Source of the DNA: Clavibacter michiganensis
Lineage (GTDB): Bacteria > Actinomycetota > Actinomycetes > Actinomycetales > Microbacteriaceae
Assembly: GCF_016907085.1 (NCBI RefSeq)
Contig: NZ_JAFBBJ010000001.1
Coordinates: 992,001-1,056,000 of the forward strand
Direction: 5' to 3'
Length of the DNA: 64,000 bases
Below are positions 42,131 through 50,574 of this stretch, piece after piece (the first letter of the stretch is position 1; every line of letters starts with the position of its first letter). The translations under genes were made by a program, and so were the position numbers. Under the pieces are notes generated by a model that had not been told where the DNA came from, did no database searches, and saw nothing but the letters and a program-made list of their open reading frames with translations.

Positions 42131-43159
42131 ATGGCGCAGGAGATCGAGCTCGGACTGGACACGTTCGGCGACGTCACGGTCGGACCGGACGGCCGTGAGC
42201 TGCCCTACGCCGAGGTGATCCGCAACGTCGTCGCCGAGGGCGTGCTCGCCGACCAGGTCGGCATCGACTTCATCGGCCTGGGCGAGCACCACCGGGACGA
42301 CTACGCGATCTCCTCCCCCGAGGTCGCGCTCGCCGCCATCGCCGCGCAGACGTCCCGCATCCGCCTCGGATCCGCCGTCACGGTCCTCAGCTCCGACGAC
42401 CCGGTGCGCGTCTTCCAGAGCTTCGCCACGCTCGACGCCGTCTCGAACGGGCGCGCGGAGGTCATCCTCGGCCGCGGCTCGTTCACCGAGTCGTTCCCGC
42501 TGTTCGGCTACGAGCTCAGCGACTACGAGCGCCTCTTCGAGGAGAAGCTGGGCCTGTTCGCCGAGCTCGTGAAGGAGACGCCCGTCACGTGGAGCGGCTC
42601 CACGCGCGCCGGCCTCACGGAGCACGACGTGTTCCCGAAGACCGCGAACGGGATCAGGACCTGGGTCGGCGTCGGCGGCAGCCCCGAGTCGGTCGTGCGC
42701 GCCGCGCGCCATGGCTTCCCGCTCATGCTCGCGATCATCGGCGGCGAGCCGCACCGCTTCGCGCCCTACGCCGACCTGTTCGCGCGCGCCCTCGACCAGC
42801 TCGAGCAGCCGCGCCTGCCCGTCGGGATCCACTCGCCCGGCTACGTCGGCGAGACCGACGCCGAGGCCCGCGAGGCCTTCTTCCCCGACTACCAGGTGAT
42901 GCACGCCCGCATCGGCAAGGACCGCGGCTGGCCGCCCCTCGCCCGCGCGTCGTACGAGCAGGAGATCGAGCACGGGTCGCTGTACGTGGGATCCCCCGAG
43001 ACGGTCGCCCGCAAGATCGCCGCGACGCTGAAGGCCGTCGGCGCCACGCGCTTCGACCTCAAGTACAGCGCCGGCCCGTTCTCGCACGAGCGGATGATGG
43101 GCGGGATCGAGCGCTACGGCACGATCGTCGCGCCCATGGTCCGCGACATCCTGGCCTGA
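42131..43159 (+). CDS. LLM-class F420/FMN-dependent oxidoreductase
   Basis: 342-aa luciferase-like monooxygenase. The fold is marked by DFIGLGEHHRDDYA, GSAVTVLSSDDPVRVFQSFATLD, GRAEVILGRGSFTES and VGGSPESVVRAARHGFPL; this subgroup is annotated in actinobacteria as LLM oxidoreductase (alkanal-monooxygenase-like) and may use FMN or F420. AAGGAAG lies about 10 nt before the start codon. Preceded by a sigma-R-type promoter and followed by a terminator (43171-43207). Likely role: oxidation or detoxification of small electrophiles or carbonyls (inference). Confidence 0.83.
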   Translation: MAQEIELGLDTFGDVTVGPDGRELPYAEVIRNVVAEGVLADQVGIDFIGLGEHHRDDYAISSPEVALAAIAAQTSRIRLGSAVTVLSSDDPVRVFQSFATLDAVSNGRAEVILGRGSFTESFPLFGYELSDYERLFEEKLGLFAELVKETPVTWSGSTRAGLTEHDVFPKTANGIRTWVGVGGSPESVVRAARHGFPLMLAIIGGEPHRFAPYADLFARALDQLEQPRLPVGIHSPGYVGETDAEAREAFFPDYQVMHARIGKDRGWPPLARASYEQEIEHGSLYVGSPETVARKIAATLKAVGATRFDLKYSAGPFSHERMMGGIERYGTIVAPMVRDILA

Positions 43160-43170
43160 TCCGCCCCGCC

Positions 43171-43207
43171 GGCACCCCCTCTTCCCCTTCGCGGTGGAGG
43201 GGGTGCC
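43171..43207 (+). terminator. hairpin terminator
   Basis: 11-bp inverted repeat GGCACCCCCTC (43171-43181) with GAGGGGGTGCC (43197-43207), 15-nt loop, 12 nt after the LLM stop. Confidence 0.6.
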
Positions 43208-43272
43208 CGCGCGCGGGATATCCTGCGATCGTCCCCATTCCGGGGGCATCGCGACGGACAGGACGGGCTGCG

Positions 43273-44088
43273 ATGACCGGCGCACCGCCCTCCGACGACG
43301 ACGCGGGTCGCGACGACGCCGTGCACCCGCACGGCGCACCGGAAGCGCACGCCGCGGCCGGCTCGCGGGCGCTCTCGGCCGGTCCCCTCGCGTCGCTCCG
43401 GTCGGCCACGATCGGGCGGCTGCAGTACCGCGTGCTCTACCGCGAGATGCGGCGCGCCACCTTCCCGCGCGATTCCCCCACCGGTTCGCTGCCGGGCCCG
43501 GATCCCTACGGACTGGCCGTCGTGGGCGAGGGCACCGCGGTGGGCTACCAGACCGTGTCGCACGACCTCGGCGTCGCCGGGCAGGTCGCGCACAAGCTCG
43601 CCGTCCGCACGGGCCGCGGCGTGTTCTGGTCGGTGCAGTCCTTCCCCGACTTCACCGTGCGCTCCTGGCGCGCGGGCCTCGACGCGTTCCCCGCCTGGGC
43701 GAGCACCGACGTGGCCGTGCTCGCGCTGGGCATCGGCGACGCCATCCGCTACACCCCGACGCCGCTGTGGGAGTCGCTGCTCGACGCGTGCATCACGGAC
43801 ATGCAGGCGCGCATGCCCGCGGGGGCGCTCGTGCTCGTGACGGAGGTCCCGCCACTCGAGATCTCGCCCGTCACGCCGTCGCTCATCGCCGGGCCCGTGG
43901 GGCGCCACGCCGACGCGCTGAACCGGAGCACCCGCCGCGTCGTCGCGCGGCACGAGCGGACCGAGAGCGTGCCGTTCCCGGCCTGGCGGATCCCCGAGTT
44001 CACGGCGCCGAACCCCGAGGACACGCTCTACGGCCGCGTCTACCGCGCGTGGGCGGAGCTGCTGGTGGAGCGGATCGCGCCGTCGTGA
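43273..44088 (+). CDS. SGNH/GDSL-fold protein lacking the catalytic residues
   Basis: 271 aa. The order of an SGNH hydrolase is visible: strand-loop AVVGEGTAVGYQT (where GDSxxxG is expected), a helix VSHDLGVAGQVAHKLAVRTG, strand VFWSVQSFPDF, VAVLALGIGDAIRYT (where GxND is expected), and C-terminal NPEDTLYGRVYRAWAEL (where DxxH lies). The nucleophile Ser, the oxyanion Asn and the catalytic His all appear lost, so it may be a binding protein. The N-terminal 45 residues are disordered. It overlaps the NAD(P)HX-epimerase gene by GTGA. Confidence 0.65.
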   Translation: MTGAPPSDDDAGRDDAVHPHGAPEAHAAAGSRALSAGPLASLRSATIGRLQYRVLYREMRRATFPRDSPTGSLPGPDPYGLAVVGEGTAVGYQTVSHDLGVAGQVAHKLAVRTGRGVFWSVQSFPDFTVRSWRAGLDAFPAWASTDVAVLALGIGDAIRYTPTPLWESLLDACITDMQARMPAGALVLVTEVPPLEISPVTPSLIAGPVGRHADALNRSTRRVVARHERTESVPFPAWRIPEFTAPNPEDTLYGRVYRAWAELLVERIAPS

Positions 44089-44777
44089 GCGACCCCGCCT
44101 CGATCGCCGACGGCTACGCGGCCGCGGACATCCGCGCCGCCGAGGCCCCGCTGCTCGCGGCCGGGGCGCAGCTCATGCGCGTCGCGGCCGCGGGGCTCGC
44201 GCGCGAGTGCCGCGCTCTCGCGCCCGACGGTCCCGTGCTCGTGCTGGTCGGCGCCGGGAACAACGGCGGCGACGCGCTGCTGGCCGCGGCCGAGCTCGCG
44301 CGCGAGGGCCGCGAGGTAGGCGTCATCCGCACGGCCGGGCGCATCCACGAGGCGGGAGCCGCGCAGGCCGTCGCGGCCGGCGTGCCCATCACCTCCGCGG
44401 ACGAGCTGGACGACGCGACCCTCGCGGACATCGCGCGCTCGTCGGCGCTCGTCGTGGACGGGATCCTCGGCATCGGCACCACCGACAGCCCGGCCCTTCG
44501 CGGTGAGGGCCGCCGGGTCGTCGCCGCGCTGCTGCCCGTCGCGACGGCGGAGGGCGGTCCCGCCGTGATCGCCTGCGACATCCCGAGCGGCATCGGCTGC
44601 GACGACGGCCGGGTGCCGGATCCGACGGTGCTGCCGGCCGACGTCACGGTCACGTTCGGCGCGGGGAAGCCCGGCCTGCTGCGCGGCCCGGGCCGTGCGC
44701 TCGCGGGCCGCGTGGAGCTGGTGGACGTGGGGCTGGACCTCTCCGGGACGCCACCCCTGGTGCGCGCCGCGCCCTGA
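44085..44777 (+). CDS. NAD(P)H-hydrate epimerase (YjeF N-domain only)
   Basis: 230-aa enzyme repairing damaged NAD(P)HX by epimerisation. LVGAGNNGGDALLAAAELA is the phosphate-binding signature, VVDGILGIGTTDSPAL the second (the Asp is catalytic) and ACDIPSGIGCDDG the third; VTFGAGKPGLLRGPG follows. There is no C-terminal dehydratase domain, unlike most bacterial Nnr bifunctional proteins, so a separate dehydratase is needed. Start GTG 44085 overlaps the SGNH-like gene stop. Confidence 0.85.
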   Translation: MSDPASIADGYAAADIRAAEAPLLAAGAQLMRVAAAGLARECRALAPDGPVLVLVGAGNNGGDALLAAAELAREGREVGVIRTAGRIHEAGAAQAVAAGVPITSADELDDATLADIARSSALVVDGILGIGTTDSPALRGEGRRVVAALLPVATAEGGPAVIACDIPSGIGCDDGRVPDPTVLPADVTVTFGAGKPGLLRGPGRALAGRVELVDVGLDLSGTPPLVRAAP

Positions 44778-44886
44778 CGACGCGCCCGGGCGGGCCCTTG
44801 TCCCCGATATCGCCGACTTCACCCGACACCCCCACCTGCGGAAGAGTCGAGGCAGGCCATCCGGCCCGTCGAAGGGGGACGACATC

Positions 44887-44937
44887 ATGCACGATCACGC
44901 CAGGAAGCACCGCACCACGGGTGGAGGGCCGGCATGA
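44887..44937 (+). CDS. micro-ORF coupled to the gene at 44934
   Basis: ATG 44887 with AAGGGGGA 8 nt upstream encodes MHDHARKHRTTGGGPA (four His); its TGA overlaps ATG 44934. A leader peptide or coupling device. No sign of a conserved family. Confidence 0.35.
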   Translation: MHDHARKHRTTGGGPA

Positions 44938-45230
44938 CCGGCCCGCTCGCCCTCGCCATCGCCAACGCCGCCGTCATGGCGGTCGTCGCCCTCGCGGGGG
45001 CGCGCACCCCGCGGTGGCTCCGCGGGTCGTCGTGGCTCCTGCTCGTCGTCTCGCTCGGGGTGCTCGCGCTGCACCTCCTGGGCGACGCATGGGACATCCC
45101 GACGAACCTGCTCGCCATCACGTTCCTGATCTCCACCTGCCTCAACACGAGCGCCCTCGCGCCGCTCGTGATGCAGCGGCTGCTCACGCGGTCGCCGCGC
45201 TCCAGGCGCCAGGTGGCGGGCACCGAGTAG
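44934..45230 (+). CDS. small membrane protein
   Basis: 98 aa with three hydrophobic segments (about 5-22, 30-51, 58-80) and a basic C-terminal tail (RLLTRSPRSRRQVAG). Not recognised; reminiscent of short actinobacterial membrane proteins. The start depends on coupling to micro-ORF 44887. A bidirectional terminator follows at 45261. Confidence 0.6.
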   Translation: MTGPLALAIANAAVMAVVALAGARTPRWLRGSSWLLLVVSLGVLALHLLGDAWDIPTNLLAITFLISTCLNTSALAPLVMQRLLTRSPRSRRQVAGTE

Positions 45231-45260
45231 CCCGCCGCCGCCGCCGACCTGCGGCGGACA

Positions 45261-45302
45261 GACGGATGGCCGCATCGCCCGAGGGCGGTGCGGCCATCCG
45301 TC
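45261..45302. terminator. bidirectional terminator between convergent genes
   Basis: Stem of 18-20 bp with one G-T pair (5' arm from 45261, 3' arm ending 45302), loop CGAG, between genes ending at 45230 (+) and 45320 (-). Confidence 0.7.
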
Positions 45303-45319
45303 GTCCGGGGCCCTGCGGA

Positions 45320-46348
45320 TCAGGCCTCGGTCACGTCGATCAGCACCTTGCCGGTCACGCCGTCCTCGACCGCCTGGTGGGCGTCGGCCGTGCGGTCCAG
45401 CGGGAAGCGCGTGATCGGCAGGCCCGTCTCCTCGCCCACCGGCAGCGCGCCGTCGATGAGGGCGAGGTGGATGTCGGCGCGGGCGGCGTCGAGCGCCTCC
45501 TGGCCCACCGTGTAGAGCAGCAGGAACTGGTAGCGCAGGTTCTTCACGAAGCTGTCGACGACGGGCAGGGTGACGGTGTCGCCGCCGTTGTTCGCGTACA
45601 CGGCGACCGACGCGCGGTTCTTCGCGACCGCCTGGTTGAGCTCCGCGTTCTGCGCCGGGGCGACCTCGACGATCAGGTCGACGCCGTCGGGCGCGATGGT
45701 CTGGATCTCCGCCACCGCGTCGCCGTGCTTGTAGTCGACGACGTGGTGCGCGCCGGCGGACGTCGCGAGGGCGGCCTTCTCGGGCGAGCTGACCGTGGTG
45801 ATCACGGTCGCGCCGGCCCAGCGCGCGAGCTGGATGGCCGCGTGGCCGACCGCGCCCGCCCCGCCGGCGACGAGCACGTGCTTCCCGGCGAGGGCGCCGG
45901 GCGCGAGGCGCGACGGGCCGTCCTCGGAGACGGTGAGGGCGCGGTGCGCCGTGACGGCGGGGACGCCGAGGCTCGCGCCGAGGTCGAAGGAGAGGCCGTC
46001 GGGCAGGGGCGCGACGCGGTCGACGGGGAGGACGGTCTTCTCCTGCGCGGTGCCGGTGGGGCGGCCGTGGGCGGCCAGCATGATCCAGACCCGGTCGCCG
46101 ACGGCGAGGTCGGTGACGTCGGGGCCGACGGCGTCGATGATCCCGGAGCCGTCCTGGTTCGGGACGACCTCCGGGAACGGCAGCTCCTGCCCGGGCGCGC
46201 CGCCGTCGCGGGACTTCCAGTCGGTGGGGTTCACGCCCGAGACGACGACGCGGACGCGCACCTCGCCTCGGCCGGGGGCGGCCTCGTCGCGGTCGACGGG
46301 CTGCAGGACGTCGGGGGCACCCGTGCGGGTGTAGGTGATCGCTCTCAT
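45320..46348 (-). CDS. NADPH:quinone reductase (MDR family)
   Basis: 342-aa enzyme of the zinc-free quinone-reductase branch. N-terminal MRAITYTRTGAPDVLQPVD is the typical start; GRGEVRVRVVVSGVNPTDWKSRDG is the conserved GroES-like region and VLVAGGAGAVGHAAIQLARWAG the Rossmann fingerprint (about residue 153). It reduces quinones or enones with NADPH by one or two electrons. Second MDR enzyme in the window (see 13388). ATG 46348 is the first in-frame start before the fold. Confidence 0.85.
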   Translation of the reverse strand: MRAITYTRTGAPDVLQPVDRDEAAPGRGEVRVRVVVSGVNPTDWKSRDGGAPGQELPFPEVVPNQDGSGIIDAVGPDVTDLAVGDRVWIMLAAHGRPTGTAQEKTVLPVDRVAPLPDGLSFDLGASLGVPAVTAHRALTVSEDGPSRLAPGALAGKHVLVAGGAGAVGHAAIQLARWAGATVITTVSSPEKAALATSAGAHHVVDYKHGDAVAEIQTIAPDGVDLIVEVAPAQNAELNQAVAKNRASVAVYANNGGDTVTLPVVDSFVKNLRYQFLLLYTVGQEALDAARADIHLALIDGALPVGEETGLPITRFPLDRTADAHQAVEDGVTGKVLIDVTEA

Positions 46349-46389
46349 GCTGGGCCCAACGCCCGGCGGCCGCGCGGTGTTCCTGCCGG

Positions 46390-47955
46390 TCAGCCGCCGA
46401 GCGTGTCGTGCGTGAGGCGGCCGCCGAGGAGGGTCGCGGACACGCGCATCGCGCGGAGGTCGTCGGCGGAGGTGGAGCCCGCGAGCGGATCCGCGTCCAC
46501 GACCGCGAGGTCGGCCCGCTCCCCCGCCGCGACGCGCGTGCGTACGGAGGCGTCGAGCGCGGCGGCCCGGTCGATGGCCTGCTCCGGGTGCCAGGGCTCC
46601 CGGCCGTCGCGCGACCGGCCGACGGCGGCGCTCATTGTGGCCCACGGATCCAGCGGCGCGACGGGCGCGTCGGAGCCGAGCGCCAGGCGCGTGCCCGCGG
46701 CGCGGAGGTCGGCGAGCGCGAAGGCGCGGGCCGTGCGGCCGGCCCAGTAGACGTCGGCGATGTCGCGGTCGTCCATGGCGTGCTCGGGCTGGACGCTCGC
46801 GACCACGCCGAGAGCGGCGAACCGCGCGACGTCCTCGTGCGTCAGCAGCTGGGCGTGCTCGATGGATCCGGCGGTGCCGTCCGCGTCGCGGTGCGCGCCG
46901 CCGAGCACGCGGTCGAGGTGCGCGAACGCGTCGAGCGCGAGCCGGTTCGCGTGGTCGCCGATGGCGTGGATCGCGGGCCGCAGCCCCTGGCGCGCCGCAC
47001 GCACCATCAGCTCCCGCAGCTCCTCGGGCGGGACCGAGAGCTGGCCGCAGGCGCCGCCGTGCGCGTCGCCGCCCTGGCCGTCGAGGTCGGGGTACGGGTC
47101 GAAGCAGTACGCGGTGCGCGTGTTGAGGGATCCGTCGGTGACGACCTTCGCGGGCCCCACGCGCACGAGGCCGCCCGTCCCGTCGATCACGTCGCCGGTC
47201 CGCAGGCCCGCGTCGCGCGCCCGGTCGAGGTCCTGCGGCCAGATGCCGGCCTCGACCTGGAGCGCGTCGTGGCCGAGCGCGACGAGTCGCCGCCAGCGAG
47301 CCGGATTCCAGTCGATCTCGAGGTCGACGACGCCGACCACGCCGCGGCGGGCGGCCTCGCGCGCGACCTGCACGGCCTGCGCGTCGAGCGACGACGCGTC
47401 GCCCTCCTCCACGCGGTACATGAAGTCGAAGCAGTCGTCCTCGCGCAGGAGGCCGGTGGGGTGATCCCCGTAGCCGTGCGGAGCGAGCGCGGCCGAGCTC
47501 GCCCAGCAGCAGTGCAGGTCGCCGCTGACGAGGAGCACGGGGGTGTCGCCCGCGACGGCGTCGAGGAGGTCCTTGGTCGGGAGGTCGGGCCAGAGGCCGT
47601 CGCGGAAGCCGTAGCCGACGAGGGCCTCGGGAGCGCCCTGGCTCGTGACGGCGCCGGACCCGGCGGAGGCCGCGCGGGCCGCGAGCGCGGCGCGCACGAG
47701 GTCGACGGCCTCCGCCGCGGACGACGCCCGGGACAGGTCGAGGCGGCGCGACACCTTGGTCCACTGGGTGAAGTGCACGTGGTTGTCCCAGAGGCCCGGG
47801 ATGACGAAGCGGCCGTCGAGCGCGCGGGTCTCGACGCCGGACGCATCGGCGGACCCGGAGGGACCGACGGACGCGATGACGCCGTCGCGCACGAGCACGT
47901 CGACGGGCGCGTCGGATCCGGGCAGGCGTCCGCCCGCGAGGAGCAGGGCGCTCAC
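46390..47955 (-). CDS. amidohydrolase, YtcJ/N-acyl-amino-acid-type metal-dependent hydrolase
   Basis: 521-aa TIM-barrel hydrolase with beta-sandwich ends. The metal motif is LWDNHVHFTQW (H-x-H); later HAIGDHANRLALDAF, SIEHAQLLTHEDV, SVQPEHAMDDRD and ALGSDAPVAPLDPW (last metal Asp). The C-terminus DLAVVDADPLAGST re-enters the sandwich. The substrate is not predictable. It overlaps the PaiB-like gene by GTGA or ATGA type contact (47952-47955), so the two are one operon. Confidence 0.85.
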   Translation of the reverse strand: MSALLLAGGRLPGSDAPVDVLVRDGVIASVGPSGSADASGVETRALDGRFVIPGLWDNHVHFTQWTKVSRRLDLSRASSAAEAVDLVRAALAARAASAGSGAVTSQGAPEALVGYGFRDGLWPDLPTKDLLDAVAGDTPVLLVSGDLHCCWASSAALAPHGYGDHPTGLLREDDCFDFMYRVEEGDASSLDAQAVQVAREAARRGVVGVVDLEIDWNPARWRRLVALGHDALQVEAGIWPQDLDRARDAGLRTGDVIDGTGGLVRVGPAKVVTDGSLNTRTAYCFDPYPDLDGQGGDAHGGACGQLSVPPEELRELMVRAARQGLRPAIHAIGDHANRLALDAFAHLDRVLGGAHRDADGTAGSIEHAQLLTHEDVARFAALGVVASVQPEHAMDDRDIADVYWAGRTARAFALADLRAAGTRLALGSDAPVAPLDPWATMSAAVGRSRDGREPWHPEQAIDRAAALDASVRTRVAAGERADLAVVDADPLAGSTSADDLRAMRVSATLLGGRLTHDTLGG

Positions 47956-48620
47956 GCGTCGATCCCGGCGGATCCGCCCGCGGTCAGGGCCCTCGCACGC
48001 CGCATCTCCGCGGCGAGCGCCGGGTTCGGGTACTCCGCGCCGTGCTCGAGCTCATGGAGCACGCGCTCGACCACGTGCGGGGGCTTGTTCTGGCTGAGCT
48101 TCGCCTTGGCGACGGACCGCGTGACGACGAGGCGGAGGCCGACGGTCCCGGCGCTGATCCGGGCCGCGTAGGCCGCGTCCTCGAGCGTGCCCTCCATGCG
48201 GCGCGGCTCCGGCATGCGGTCCTCGAAGCGGTCCACCAGCTGCCCGAGCACCCGCAGGTTCTCCTCGGGCGACAGGATCTCGACGCGGCAGGTCAGGTGC
48301 GCCGACACGTGGTTCCAGGTGGGGACGGCCGGGTCGGCGTCGTACCAGCCGGGCGACACGTAGCCGTGCGGGCCCTGGACGATGACGAGCACCTCGCCGT
48401 CCGCGCCGTCGCGCTCGCCGAGCTCGTGGATCCGCTCGTCGGGGCGGCCGACGTGCGTGAGGAGCGTGAGGTCGTCGCGCTCGGGATCGAGCAGCACCGG
48501 GTAGTGCGAGGCGACGAGCCCCTGGCCCGTGCCGCTGACGATCGTGGCCCACGGGTTCTCGTCCACGAGGCGGCGGATCTCGGCGACGTCCTCGAGCGCG
48601 AACGACGGGTTCTCCCTCAC
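47952..48620 (-). CDS. paiB: PaiB-like FMN-binding protein / negative regulator
   Basis: 222 aa of the FMN-binding split-barrel PaiB family. MRENPSFALEDVAEIRRLVDENPWATIV, then VASHYPVLLDPERDD, PHGYVSPGWYDADPAVPTWNHVSAHL (the family's PWYxxxxxVPTWNY equivalent) and SQNKPPHV. In Bacillus PaiB represses sporulation and protease genes; here it is probably an FMN-binding enzyme or regulator. Start is GTG 48620, which overlaps the stop of a leaderless 16-codon micro-ORF. Confidence 0.82.
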   Translation of the reverse strand: MRENPSFALEDVAEIRRLVDENPWATIVSGTGQGLVASHYPVLLDPERDDLTLLTHVGRPDERIHELGERDGADGEVLVIVQGPHGYVSPGWYDADPAVPTWNHVSAHLTCRVEILSPEENLRVLGQLVDRFEDRMPEPRRMEGTLEDAAYAARISAGTVGLRLVVTRSVAKAKLSQNKPPHVVERVLHELEHGAEYPNPALAAEMRRARALTAGGSAGIDA

Positions 48621-48667
48621 CGGGCGGCCCGCCGCGGCTCGAGGGCGGGCGGGGAGGCGAGGGGCAT
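48617..48667 (-). CDS. leaderless micro-ORF coupled to the PaiB-like gene
   Basis: ATG 48667, with TAGCAT exactly 6 nt upstream, encodes MPLASPPALEPRRAAR; its TGA overlaps the GTG of the PaiB-like gene in a different frame. The PaiB-like start has no convincing ribosome site, so translation may depend on this ORF. Confidence 0.42.
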   Translation of the reverse strand: MPLASPPALEPRRAAR

Positions 48668-48673
48668 GACGGG

Positions 48674-48679
48674 ATGCTA
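48674..48679 (-). promoter_or_regulatory. -10 element TAGCAT before the micro-ORF/PaiB transcript
   Basis: Minus-strand TAGCAT, 6 nt, ATG 48667. Confidence 0.5.
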
Positions 48680-48734
48680 CCGGCCGCCGGGCACCGCTCC
48701 CGTCACCGCGCGGACGACCCGCGCGGACCCCGCG

Positions 48735-50450
48735 TCAACGCGCCCGCAGCCCCGGGAACTGGTCGTCGCGCCACTCGCCGTCGAGCCGCTCGCCGGCGTC
48801 CGCGGCGGCCACCTCGCGCTGCCGCAGCTCGACCCGGCGGATCTTCCCCGACGCGGTCTTCGGCAGCTCGCCGAACTCCACGCGGCGCACGCGCATGAAC
48901 GCCGGGCACCGCTCACGCGCGTGCTTCAGCACGGCGAGCGCGGTCTCCTCGTCGGGCTCCCATCCGGCGGCGAGGTGCACGTACGCCTTCGCGACGTTGA
49001 GCCGCACGTCGTCCGGAGCCCCCACGACCGCGGCCTCCGCGACCGACGGGTGCTCGATGAGCACGCTCTCGACCTCGAACGGCGAGATCTTGTAGTCCGA
49101 CGACTTGAAGATGTCGTCGGTGCGGCCGATGAAGGTGATGGTCCCGTCGGCGTCGCGCCGGGCGACGTCGCCCGTGTGGAAGAACCCGTCCCGGAGCGAC
49201 TCGGCCGTGCGGGCGTCGTCGCCGAGGTAGCCGGCCATGAGGTTCACGGGCCGGGTGGCGAGGTCGAGGCAGATCTCGCCCTCGTCGGCGGGAGCGCCCG
49301 TCACGGGATCCACGAGCACGAGGTCGACGCCCGGCAGCGCCCGGCCCATCGAGCCCGGCACGACGGGATCGCCCGGCGCGTTGGCGACGATGGCCGTGGT
49401 CTCGGTCTGGCCGTAGCCGTCGCGGATCGTGAGACCCCACCACTCCTCGATGCGCGCGATGACCTCGGGGTTGAGCGGCTCGCCCGCGGACATGATCTCC
49501 CGCAGCCTCCCCGGCCGCTCGCGGATCCCGGCCTGGATGAGCATGCGCCACACGGTCGGCGGCGCGCAGAACGTCGTGACCTCGGCCCGGTCGAGCTGCT
49601 CGACGAGCGCGTGCGCGTCGAAGCGCGCGTAGTCGTGCACGAAGACGGTGGCCTCGGCGATCCACGGCGCGAAGAAGCAGCTCCACGCGTGCTTGCCCCA
49701 GCCGGGCGAGCTGATGGCGAGGTGCACGTCGCCGGGCTGCAGGCCCAGCCAGTAGGCGGTCGTGAGGTGGCCGACCGGATACGAGACGTGCGTGTGCACG
49801 ACCATCTTCGGCTTGCTCGTGGTGCCGGAGGTGAAGTAGACGAGCGCGGGATCCGTGGAGGCGACCTCGACGCCCACCCGGTCGGCGGGCGCGTCGTCGG
49901 CGTCGCGGTAGTCGGCCCAGCCGGCGGGCACGGCGGCGTCCCCGGTCGCGCCGATCGCGATGCGCGCGTACTCCCCCGGCACGTCGTCGAACACGGCCGT
50001 GTGCGCGAGGTCGGCGATGACGTGGCGCACGCCCGCGCGGGCGACGCGATCGGCGAGGTCGGCGGATCCGAGCACGGTGGAGGTGGGCAGGATCACGGCG
50101 CCCGCCTTCATGATCGCGAGCATCGTCTCCCACAGCTCCACCCGGTTGCCGAGCATGAGCATGACGTGGTCGCCCCTCCGCACGCCGCGGCCGACGAGCC
50201 AGGTCGCGACGCGGTCGGAGCGCGTCGCCATCTCGTCGAAGGTGAGGCTGCGCTCGGATCCGTCGCCCGCGACCACGCGCAGCGCGACGCGGTCGCTCCC
50301 GCGCGCGATCCGGTCGAACCAGTCGACCGCCCAGTTGAAGGACTCGCCGACGTCGGGCCACGCGAAGCGCGCGACCGCGGATGTCCGGTCGGTGCGCATC
50401 TCCTGCAAGAGGTCACGGGCGGAGCGGTAGGAGGAGTTGGCTTCGGGCAT
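48735..50450 (-). CDS. medium-chain acyl-CoA synthetase / AMP-ligase
   Basis: 571-aa ANL-superfamily enzyme that activates a carboxylic acid with ATP and CoA. A3 region is YFTSGTTSKPKMVVHTHVSYP (about residue 205), A5 is DGYGQTETT, A7 FHTGDVARRDADGTITFIGRTDDIFKSSDYKISP, and A10 PKTASGKIRRVELR with the catalytic Lys. N-terminal FAWPDVGESFNWAVDWFDRIARG is typical of the acyl-coenzyme-A synthetase MACS-like subfamily. Start ATG 50450 is preferred over ATG 50507 because the family begins near here. Divergent from the alpha/beta hydrolase at 50575. Confidence 0.88.
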   Translation of the reverse strand: MPEANSSYRSARDLLQEMRTDRTSAVARFAWPDVGESFNWAVDWFDRIARGSDRVALRVVAGDGSERSLTFDEMATRSDRVATWLVGRGVRRGDHVMLMLGNRVELWETMLAIMKAGAVILPTSTVLGSADLADRVARAGVRHVIADLAHTAVFDDVPGEYARIAIGATGDAAVPAGWADYRDADDAPADRVGVEVASTDPALVYFTSGTTSKPKMVVHTHVSYPVGHLTTAYWLGLQPGDVHLAISSPGWGKHAWSCFFAPWIAEATVFVHDYARFDAHALVEQLDRAEVTTFCAPPTVWRMLIQAGIRERPGRLREIMSAGEPLNPEVIARIEEWWGLTIRDGYGQTETTAIVANAPGDPVVPGSMGRALPGVDLVLVDPVTGAPADEGEICLDLATRPVNLMAGYLGDDARTAESLRDGFFHTGDVARRDADGTITFIGRTDDIFKSSDYKISPFEVESVLIEHPSVAEAAVVGAPDDVRLNVAKAYVHLAAGWEPDEETALAVLKHARERCPAFMRVRRVEFGELPKTASGKIRRVELRQREVAAADAGERLDGEWRDDQFPGLRAR

Positions 50451-50574
50451 GGGTCCATCCTGCTGCCCGCGCCGTCGAGTCGGGCGCAGGGGATCCGGAG
50501 ACCGCACCGGTCCGCCGTCGGCTCCGAACGAAATCCGTAGTGCACGAACTCATCACTGAGGGAAGGACGACCGC

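Noticed and set aside
43229..43245. CCATTCC before the SGNH-like gene as a third sigma-R -35 on the minus strand
   Set aside because: Eighteen bases after the GGAAT there is no GTT, and no minus-strand gene starts nearby.
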